Below, one piece after another: positions 1 to 9,500 of a stretch of 22,226 nt of DNA. A program made the position numbers and the translations under genes. Within the stretch, counting starts at the first letter, position 1, and each line of letters starts with the position of its first letter. This DNA is from Lingula anatina (Eukaryota; Brachiopoda; Lingulata; Lingulida; Lingulidae), in NCBI RefSeq assembly GCF_001039355.2, contig NW_019776078.1, positions 9,663-31,888 of the forward strand, given 5' to 3'. A model generated the notes under the pieces. The model was not told the origin of the DNA. It did not search any database and saw only the letters and a program-made list of their open reading frames with translations.

Positions 1-1213
1 ACCCTGCGGAGCCGTACGATATGGGTTGGTACTAAAACCACGAATACCCCCAGCTTACACACTGGTGGTACTAACTATGGGCATATCTTTGCCAGTTTTG
101 AAAGTATAAGCACTGAAAAAAGTTGCAAAGTTCAGTCCATGGTGAAAAGTAGGTCAAAGGTCAATTTCAAGGTCACAGTTAAATTGCCAGTATATGACTT
201 CCTATTCAACTTCAATAGTAACTATTGACCCAACTCTTCTAGTTTTGGAGATATAAGAGACTAAAAATTTTCAAACTTCAGTTAATGGTGAAAAGTAGGA
301 ATGTACTTTTTGATACAGCATAACTCGTGAACCGTATGGAAAACAAAAAAACGGAGACCACCTCCAGTGTTGGGAGGCTCTATTTAGGCTCTAAAATTAA
401 TAATAAAATTGGCCACTGGTTCATTTTTGACCACTACAAGCCTGGGATGTGGAAACCTTTTGATCAACAAATGACAATATTTTCTTCTAGTTATAACTGT
501 GACTTCGGCCAACACTTTTAAAATCAGTACACATTTAAAATCAATATCATCAAACGTAAAATCAATAGTTACATAATATAATCCATGTTTTAAACTAAAA
601 TCATGTATCTGACATGCTTTAGAAACTATAATATACATGCTCTATCAAATGCAAAAAACAAGAGGTCTCTAGCATTAACGACTCCAGAATTAGAGAGAGT
701 TTTATGTTTCAGCATCTAATGGCTGCTGCTCCCGTGAAAATGCATCGATTGACTCGAAACTCACAGAGATGAAAGATAACCTGAAGGGTAACAACTACCA
801 AAAATATAAGAGGTTAGGTCTGCGTAGTTTCTGAATATCAGCACAAATAATTTTTTTTTCGTAAAAAATTCCCTTTTTTTGAAAATTTTGGCCTGTTTGA
901 CCTTGAAATAAAGGTCAAAGGTCAAATCCAAGGGCATATTTGGAATCCTCATATGTGACTTTCGGTCAGAATTCTATATTAATTTTTCCCAAAATTCCTT
1001 CAGTTTGGGAGATATATAGCATTGAATTTTCAAAAATTTTGACAAGGGTGCATTTCAACGAGAGTCATGCCTAGGCAATTGCACCGATCGAGACAAAAAA
1101 ACCAGGGGGTTCAAGTTGAGATTATATGTGACCTAAATCCAAGAGATGGGGACACAGGCCCATGCAGTCTAGGAGGAGAAGCGGTAACGGTGACTTGTAT
1201 CCCACGCCACCCT

Positions 1214-1279
1214 GCGGAGCCGGCGGAGCTCACGGAGCCGGCGGAGCTTACGGAGCCGGCGGAGCCGGCGGAGCCGTAC
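1214..1279. repeat. GC-rich minisatellite, CGGAGCCGG-type unit
   Basis: A 9/18-bp tandem array built from CGGAGCCGG and GGAGCTYA units lies just before the second terminal block. The corresponding place in the first block (positions 5-12) has only one unit, so the array is an expansion specific to the second copy. Confidence 0.75.
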
Positions 1280-1304
1280 GATACGGGTCGGGACTAAAAC
1301 CATG

Positions 1305-1334
1305 AGTACCGCCAGCGTACACGCTGGTGGTACT
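1305..1334. repeat. 14-bp inverted repeat (hairpin) followed by CTAA
   Basis: AGTACCGCCAGCGT (1305-1318) is the reverse complement of ACGCTGGTGGTACT (1321-1334) except for one base, with a 2-nt spacer. The first copy at about 45-72 has a degenerate version. The sequence CTAA follows at once, which resembles the hairpin plus CTRR end of Helitrons. That assignment is only a possibility. Confidence 0.55.
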
Positions 1335-1340
1335 AATAAT

Positions 1341-1865
1341 ACCCATTGGCAGCTGCACCAAGCATTAAATATTACATTCTAAACACGAATGAACCAAATG
1401 ATATCTACATAACACAAATATAATCAAAGTTTACCTTGAAGATAAAAAATATCAGCCAACCTCTTCTATGATGATATGGTGAAAGACAAAACCAGATGAA
1501 TTCTGACTGTGAAAAAGGTGACATCTAATCTACATAATCAGGCCATCCACTTCCTTGCTTTATCACAATTAAGAAGAAGACATGAATATATCTGACATGT
1601 AAAACATTCAAAAAATTTTACCTTCACCAGCATCCTGGTCTTAGCCCTGCTCACTTATCCCTGGATATGAATCATACATTTTTCTCTAACAGACATAATT
1701 CTACCACATTGTACATTACAATGCAAAAACCAACAAGTTATGCTAAAATAAGACAATGGCATATTAAAATAATTTGTTTTCTGTCTGCAGGTTAGAGGTT
1801 AGTCCATTCCCCTCCCTTTTTCACTGATTTATAGTTTATTTGTGTTATTCATGTGTGAATTAATG

Positions 1866-1868
<3 letters not shown>
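1341..1868. other. AT-rich intergenic stretch, nothing recognised
   Basis: I see no open frame of note, no protein similarity and no clear repeat. It is ordinary AT-rich non-coding sequence between repeat blocks. Confidence 0.5.

Positions 1869-1900
<32 letters not shown>
1869..1900. repeat. (AG)n microsatellite
   Basis: Sixteen uninterrupted AG dinucleotides in intergenic sequence. Confidence 0.95.
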
Positions 1901-1902
<2 letters not shown>

Positions 1903-1948
1903 TTCTCATTTTATTTTTTCTGTCTTTGTCAAATTTTAAGACACAGTT

Positions 1949-2119
1949 CTGGGGTAGCGCTAACACTCTCCAATTTAGCCAAATGCTAAAACTGACTTAA
2001 ATTGGCAAACAAAAAAAGGCTTGATTTGACGTGTTTTAGTCAAATTATAATCATCTGGATAACAAATTGACAAAAAAGTGATTTGGCTTCGCGAAAAAAA
2101 ATTGCTAGCAATACCCCAG
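1949..2119. mobile_element. Short hAT-like non-autonomous element (MITE)
   Basis: The ends are inverted: CTGGGGTAGCGCTA at 1949 and the complement of CTGGGGTATTGCTA ending at 2119. Flanking 8-mers ACACAGTT (1941-1948) and ACACAGAT (2120-2127) match at 7 of 8 positions. An 8-bp duplication and a C(A/T)GGGG terminus are typical of hAT elements. At 171 bp it has no coding capacity. Confidence 0.65.
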
Positions 2120-2127
2120 ACACAGAT

Positions 2128-2900
2128 GGGTCAGCTCTGGCCAGTCCCCAGACAGGTGGCGGTATCCCTGACCACTCAGTGACACCAGTTAGGTGACCAA
2201 TGATACCAGGCCGGCCTTGAACCCATCCATCATGACAGATAACATTGTAGTCCTCCTGCTCAAAATAATTTCTTTTTATTTAGAAAAAAAAAACTTACTC
2301 ATTTTCTCTTCTCATTGTGCCACATAGCTTTCAGCCGACATGACTTCTCATAACTACAAGTTAAACTAAAATGACACAAGGACTGGTTCGGGGTAGACAA
2401 TTTAAATCATATATATATATATTAACGTCCTTCTTTCCCCTGAGGTCAATCAGTGCAAACATGACATTGGAAAGAAAGATATAAATAATAGCATCTTCAT
2501 GTGTGACAGCATTTTCTTGCTTACAGCCAGGGTATTTATACAAGAAACACAAAAGATGTCAAGCCNCGAAAATTACAGTATTAACATTTTACATACATGA
2601 AAGCTTGATTAAAAAAAAAACTTTTGAACACGCCTTACAGTAAATAAACATGCCAATCAAGCAATGCATGCAAATACACCTATTGCCTCAGTTATCGACC
2701 TTACATGCAAAATTGTGGTAAATACTAGAAATAGTGAAACAGTACTTAGTAGTACTGCAAAAAGGCTTAACTTAAGCTCGGTCAGTATAATAAGGCGATA
2801 TTTTGACTGCCTTACCACTAACTTCGAAAACAAACACTACAAAAACTGCATTAAAACTGAGCACCAGTCCCTCCTACCTGTCTGCGATGCAACAGTGGAC
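2128..2900. other. Upstream intergenic region of MVD, no gene recognised
   Basis: AT-rich sequence with a short (AT)n run near 2410-2421 and one undetermined base (N) at 2566. The open frame at 2664-2903 on the plus strand has no recognisable domain and ends before the MVD promoter, so I do not call it a gene. Confidence 0.5.
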
Positions 2901-2929
2901 TAATATGACGGACTGGTAAAACATTTTTC

Positions 2930-3065
2930 AAGAAAAACAAATTACGCGTGGTTCGCAAGGCAGCAGACATGTTTTTGAAATAGGCAATGATTGAACACCG
3001 ATAGTACGCCATGTGTTTGTTTACGGCGGGCTATCACGCCACCTGCATCACACCATTTACAAAGC
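2930..3065 (+). promoter_or_regulatory. MVD promoter/5' leader with two SREBP-like sites
   Basis: Just upstream of the MVD start lie ATCACGCCAC (3033-3042) and ATCACACCAT (3047-3056). They match the classical sterol response element ATCACCCCAC at 9 and 8 of 10 positions. SREBP control of mevalonate-pathway genes is established in vertebrates; its use here is inferred. The in-frame stop at 2988-2990 and the lack of another ATG after it fix the start codon. The transcription start is not visible. Confidence 0.4.
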
Positions 3066-3117
3066 ATGGACGCTGTCACCTGTACCGCACCGGTTAATAT
3101 TGCAGTTATAAAGTATT
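3066..3117 (+). CDS. MVD: MVD exon 1
   Basis: Encodes residues 1-17 ([17 protein letters not shown]) plus one base of Trp18. The donor is GTAAGTAT. It is the first ATG after the in-frame stop at 2988. Confidence 0.93.
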
Positions 3118-3463
3118 GTAAGTATGGATGCTGTATCTAGTGTTTTAAGAATTTAACATTAGGTAAAATTACCATGTTAACCGCATAGAATTTGAGTAAT
3201 TAACGTTGTCAGTATGTAGTTGATCATTGAATTGAAGCTTTCTTCAGAGAAATTTGCACTGGACCCCCCCCTTTACACACGCGCACGCACGCACGTACTC
3301 TCACACACAGAGACACACACCAGACATGCATTCACTTCAGAAACCAGGGCAACCGCAGCTTGGTTCAATGAATAATGATAATGTTTAAAACACAGGGCGT
3401 TACCTTGAAAGTGATGAAGTACGAAGTACTGGATACAAGTACATGTATAGTACCCCCCCCCCC

Positions 3464-3505
<42 letters not shown>

Positions 3506-6500
3506 CTGGGAACTCAACAGAGATTGGCACATTGTAATGACAAACTGGAATGATAATATTGAGTAAAACTTTTGAAATTCCACAGAGATGAAAGTACAGT
3601 ATACATCAAAGGGAATAAATGTTTATATTATTTTTGTAATAGGGTAACATGCAAAGGTGTATTATTTCAGGGGGAAAGAGAGATGAGGCACTTATTTTAC
3701 CTATCAATAGTTCTCTCAGTGCTACCCTTAGCCAGGAACAGGTAAGACATTGGACAAAGGTCTAAATCCCTTCTTTATCAAGCAGGTGGATGAATGAATG
3801 AATGAATGAATGAATGAGACTTTGTAAATAAATAAATAAATAGATAATTTAGTAAATGATTAAGCAAATGGATAAACCGTTGAATGACTAAATGAATGAA
3901 TGAATGAATGAATGAATGCATGAATGAGACTTTGTAAATAAATAAATAAATAGATAATTTAGTAAATTAATAAGCAAATGGATAAACTGTTGAATGACTA
4001 AATGAATGAATGAATGAATGAATGCATGAATGAGACTTTGTAAATAAATAAATAAATAGATAATTTAGTAAATTAATAAGCAAATGGATAAACCGTTGAA
4101 TGACTAAAAATGAATGAATGAATCAATGAATCAATGAATGGATGAGTGAATGACAGCTGGACTAGAAGAACAGGTAATGAAACTGATAAATATAGTAGTA
4201 GTAAATACAAAATTAATGTACTGTATATATATATAGATATTATAAAGAAATCAGTAATAGATAAATTGAATAAAAGGATGCAAATATATTATTAAATCAG
4301 TGAATAAATAAATTTCATTTAACTTTTTTTAACTGTCAAGTAATTGTTTTTTGTTGAGTAATCTTGTAGTGACCAATGTCTCTTACAGCTGTGTGCCAAG
4401 ACAACTGTAGCGGTCAGTGGTCAGTTTACCAGGGACAGGATGTGGCTCAATGGCAAGTAGGTAACTCTGACTAGATTCTTACTTACAGGTTGCATTAACC
4501 AAGCACTTGTCTAGAACCTCTTAGACCCCGTTCCCATACCTAGATCGATCTAGCAGGATCATCCCATCTCCAAGGCGGCAAGGGGTAATTCATGCTAAAT
4601 TGCATTTAGCTGAAGTGGCTTTGATGTCTGGCACACCTACTTATTCTGTTAGGGGGTAGTTAAACTATCCTTAAGCAGCTTCAGTAGACATGCCAGACAT
4701 CTAAGCCGCTTAAGCTGAATGCAACTTTGTAATAAACCCTTTGGCAATGGGTCAATCCTGCAAGATCGATGTAGGCTTGGGAACGGGGTCTTATAATGAA
4801 CTCATTTGTTTTTGAGACAAACAGTTTTTTCCAAAAGAAAATTCTTAAAGGTACAAAGGGGCATAGGGGGGCAATGTGCTGTATAAAGAGAGTTCTGTGA
4901 CTGATTGATTTATTGTACTTCATGGATATACCACGAGGAAATCATTTAAACTTTTTTATTGAGAGAGAATCTGTCCAGAAGCTCACAGTGACAGAAGATT
5001 GTAATTAATAAATCCATTAAAGAAAAGTGGAGGGCAATGTAAATCAGTTTCAAGGAGTATTACATGCTAGATTTGATTTAATTCAGTATATCATTTAAAA
5101 GTACCTGCACATTGGATTTAATGTAAGATATGAAGTGCATGAGACTTAATTGTGTTAAGATACATGTGGTGACCATGTGTACAAAAGGATCCTAAGGAAA
5201 TCAATATGTACAGTAAAATTGTTATTGTGCACAAATTACTTTGTTTGAAATATGTTTTTCTTATTTTAAATATTTTTCATTTATAGAGAAGAGTCCTTGG
5301 AAAATCCTAGATATCAAAATGTGCTTAGAGAGAGTAAGTACCTGTTGATGGGAATAGAACATTTCTTTTTTCATTTGTTTCCTTACAGGAGTTTTACTTG
5401 TATATTTTAATAGATAATTAAAGGTGCATACAAAGTCAATTTTTTGTCACAAAAACCAACCAAATGCCAGCATATAGTTTCAAGTAGTATAACCAAGAGA
5501 ATTACCAAAAGGCATTGTTTAATTTTACCCGAAAATGATGTTTGAACAGATTTTTCTGCTGGCTTTCTAAGCTGTATGTCAATGGGGTAGGAAAGTAGGT
5601 CACGGAAGTAGGTTAAATTTACAACCATAAATTTAAAGAAAGGAGCAGTCTAAAGGTCTTTTATGGCTGATCGAGCTAGGATCCAAAATAAAGAGGATAA
5701 GACAGTGGCTCAAACTTCAAAGGGAGTCTCCCGCGGCGCGCGTCTCATGATGCCTTCGGGTTGGTACGGCGAGCCTCGTTTTCAAATGACCAGGTAGCTT
5801 GTCTACGGCAGAGTGAAACGAAGGTCCCGCTTTAGTCGCGTTTTTTTCATTGTATCCGGAGAATTTCGTCAAAAGACAAGAGGAGCTGATTAAGGAATAT
5901 GCAGTGAAGCACCGTGAGTATTTATATTGCAGTTTGTAGCTTCAATAGACAGTAATATCAATTTCAATATCCCCGTCCGTTAGATTTGCAAAGATGGCGG
6001 GCAAATTTACACTGCCGTGCATGTTTACGCTCTCGTTGTTATTTGGCGGATGCACTTTCCGAATATTTGTCAATGCAGAGTTATTCGGAGTACAGTTTTG
6101 ATATGGCAACACCTTGTAATGTGGGAAACGAAATAAGTTGGATTGTAAAAAGAGCGTAGAAATAGTGCCCCCAACGCCAATAATGGCGGAGCGATAGTTC
6201 TGGGAGGTAGTTTACCTATACAAAAAAACTTTACATGGGACTGGCTTGCTAATTTTAAACCCACATCTATATTGTACGTTTTATAACAAAAGACGTTACG
6301 ATGGATATTAGTGGATTAGAGTTTTTATTCCAGAGATATCAAGGACTTAAATTGCCTAATCACTCTAAATTCAACATGGCCGAACGATGTAACGCCGCGG
6401 GCCCCTTCTTTTAGATACAAATGCACACAAATATAACTGATATGTCTCATTTTAAACCTGCATCTATATTGTATGTTTTGGGACAAAAGACGTTACGATG

Positions 6501-9500
6501 GATATTAGTGGATTAGAGTTTTTATTCCAGAGATATCAAGGACTTAAATTGCCTAATCACTCTAATGTCAACCTGGCTGAATGGTAAAAAACATGACCTT
6601 TTTCTTCATAAAAACATATATGTTATTTATTTTTTAACAATGTGGTCCAGAGTTAGTATAACACTGACTGGTCGGGTACATAGTAATACATATTTCTTTC
6701 CTCAGATGCCAATTAAAAAGAGAAAGAAGATAGGCAAGAAGGTTAAGAATGCCCAGGCCAAGAAATATGGTAAATCAGCAAAGATTTCCAAAGACACAAC
6801 TACGTATCCAGGGACAAATGACAACAGTGGTAAAGGTTTTTGCATTGTGTATTATACAAATAACCAGGTGAATTTTATAAATGAAACAAAATGTTGCTGT
6901 TATATTCTTATTTAATCTGCCAGCTTGCAACCAGAGTCTTTAATTTTGGAATGCTGTGAATGTGGTGTATATTATTATTATCATCTTAGATGCCTGTAAC
7001 ATTAAGTTATTTATGATTATTATTAAAACTGGAGTTCTAAATGTTTCTTTCTTATGCAGAATGTGTCGTGTCAAGTCAACAATCTAGTGAACCTGAGGAT
7101 GACATGTCTTTAAGCAGCCTGAAGGATGTTTCTTCTGACAACTCAGATACTCAACAGTCAAATGGTGAGAATCTTTTACAATGAATTGCTTCATTTTGAT
7201 CTACCTTATTCCCTACAACATGAAATTTTAATTCTTAAGGTGCTCCATATCTAAGTGAACTTCCATCTTATTCAATCATTGAAATATTTCATTTTAGATG
7301 TTTAATTAATTAAGATTAAGTTATAGATGTTTCCTCACCTCAGGTGAATTAACAGTCTTGTCTTTTATAGAATCCTGCCGTTTTTTACTGAGCAAAGGAG
7401 TTGCTTTTGTGCTAGCAGACCATTTCAATCAGGACCCCTTGGAGCAGTACTTTCCATGCAGAGAAATGCGGGTGGTGCCAATGAAAATCCAAACGTATCA
7501 TCGTTCCACCACAACACGTCAGCAATTAGAATACAGAAATCATTTGCCATGGCATCATTTCGAGGAAATTCCCGCCAGGCACAACCACAAAGAGAAATTG
7601 ACAGTACACCTCTAGCCAAAAGAAGAAAGATCATCTAGCACTTTTCAATGGGGGATACCAATTATTATAGAATGTTGTAGAATGATAGGTAACTTTATTA
7701 GTATTAGTATTAGTTATTCATACATCAGCCCATGTGTCACCAGCTGGGACTTAATAGTTAGCATCAGTGTTCTTTTTTTTAACTCTATAAGCCATGATTA
7801 ATAGATAAATGGTGTTGTGGTGACAATTTTGTTGATCATAAATGAAATGTTTTGAAGTTTTTTGGGGTTTCAATTTGTTGATAAACTTAGATAAGTAAAT
7901 GTGTACAGGTTACATTTAACAGGCTGCATCTTATTGGGAAATTACAGTGATGAATTGCATGAACAAGTGAATTCGTTTAATAAACTTATTTGAACTGTAC
8001 ATCTGGATTTTTTTCACTTAGTGTTTAGGGGGAGAGAGAACTTTCAAGGGATATTAACTGTTCATTTTGGCCAAAAAATGGCTTTTCCTGGGGTAAAGGA
8101 CAATTAACCCGTGCTAACCAATGGTTTGTGAATTCATTCTGACATTCAAAGTTAGTCCCTGATTTTTTTTCTAAAAGTTTTCTTTTTGTAGTATTTTCTT
8201 AAGAGATTATTACAGAGTGCAGACATCTATGGAGAACACACAAAGTGATGGCAAGCATAGATTTCAGAATAATTTGATTAACCGCTGTTGTTGTGGTATA
8301 ATAGCATTTATTTTATTTCTATGATCAATGCATTCATTGTGAAATTTGGATCTCTTAGACAGTTAAATGACAGTACAACGCAACAGAAAAATGCAACAAA
8401 CCCAATGTCTATTCAATCTATCAAATTACACAAGAAATCTGAGTTGAGTGTAAAAAGAGTGCTAAAGAATTTCCTTTACAAGATGCAGTAACTATTTACT
8501 AACAAATCATCTACTTAACACGCCCTAAATAATTTCCAATTTTTAAGTCACCAGCATTGTTGAACATCATTGGTGAAATAGCTTATCTGTATGTTATGAT
8601 CTATTAAGTACGTTCTGTTAATTATCTAAAGTTTGTTTGTCACAGCGACACTCCGAGCTTGGCCTTCGCCGACAATTTGCTGTTATTGTCCTTCTTGGAA
8701 TCTTCTAACAAAAACATATTTTACGTACAATAATGTAACATGATACGAAGTGAACACTTCATGTCGCATAGATAATTCAAAAATCGCCGGAACGACTGGC
8801 AAAACCAATGCACATTGTCATCTATTTCATGTCTGCGTGTTACAATTACCTGTTATAGCCCTTTTTTCTTCTTGTCTGAAAGCATGCTGTTCTTCATAAT
8901 ATTCCAGTGACAACTTTATTTTTTGTTAAACACAATATCAAAAAAGAACGTTATGGTATACAGACCCATTTTTTAATACTTCCTGCAATATTTAACGTTA
9001 AAACATTTCACGAAATCAACCGCGTTTTGAAACTTACAACCAACATGGCGGACGGGAACGTAGCAACCGCGAGAATATACGGTAATGTGCGATAACTGCC
9101 TGTGCACGCTTCGTCACGCTAGCCTGACCACACGCTGTCTAAGCTATCAAAACAGCTTAACTAGACAATAGGGGAATGTTTACCCGAAGGTATCATGGTT
9201 CAAAGGCGATTTGCCGCTTTCTTATCCTCTTTATTTTGGATCCTAGGATCGAGTGATCTATTCAGTTTATCCCTTGGCATGTCGAATTTATTAGAGCCAT
9301 ATAAGAATCTAGTAGAAGTGGTTTACATGTGTTACTGGGAATCCACACTCCACCGATGCTCGGTTCGTATGTACCTTTAAGTAAATTAAATTAAAATTCA
9401 ATTTTAAATGAAATAATCCAAAGGTGTATACTTGACTAAAATTTAACTTCTTGAGTCAGGATCCATGTTTTAACAAATTGTTACCGAAAAGAGAACAAGT

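Larger units (their letters stand above)
1..1340. repeat. Dispersed repeat region with two related terminal copies
   Basis: No gene is seen here. A block at 1-77 recurs at about 1271-1339, 1262 bp downstream: both contain GAGCCGTACGAT, then GGACTAAAACCA or a close variant, then CTGGTGGTACTAA. Inside, a second looser direct repeat is offset by 761 bp: AGGTCAAAGGTCA at 151 and 912, and GTTTTGGAGATATA (or GTTTGGGAGATATA) at 243 and 1004. The arrangement suggests two adjacent copies of a moderately repetitive element. The open frame at 1067-1297 is repeat translation (Pro-Ala-Glu runs), not a recognisable protein. Confidence 0.6.
5422..9376 (+). mobile_element. 3.96-kb TTAA-flanked DNA transposon in MVD intron 4
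   Basis: The element starts AGGTGCATAC and ends with the complement of AGGTACATAC, each flanked by TTAA (5418-5421 and 9377-9380). A perfect 26-bp inner inverted repeat pairs 5676-5701 with 9221-9246, and a shorter match around CCTTCGGGT follows further in. TTAA target duplication is characteristic of Kolobok and piggyBac elements. Inside are three plus-strand exons with transposase-like C-terminal sequence, a CpG-rich stretch near 5728-5880, and a 197-bp tandem duplication. The catalytic core of a transposase is not visible, so this is probably an internally deleted copy. Confidence 0.75.

Noticed and set aside
2664-2903. Plus-strand frame of 79 codons upstream of MVD
   Set aside because: No domain, no splice-compatible continuation into MVD, and AT-rich composition like the surrounding non-coding DNA.
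3273-3530. Minus-strand frame with Val-Cys and Gly runs
   Set aside because: Direct translation of a poly-C/(AC)n microsatellite.
9195-9380. Plus-strand frame of 61 codons with a hydrophobic start
   Set aside because: Covers the terminal inverted repeat of the TTAA element; not a signal-peptide gene.
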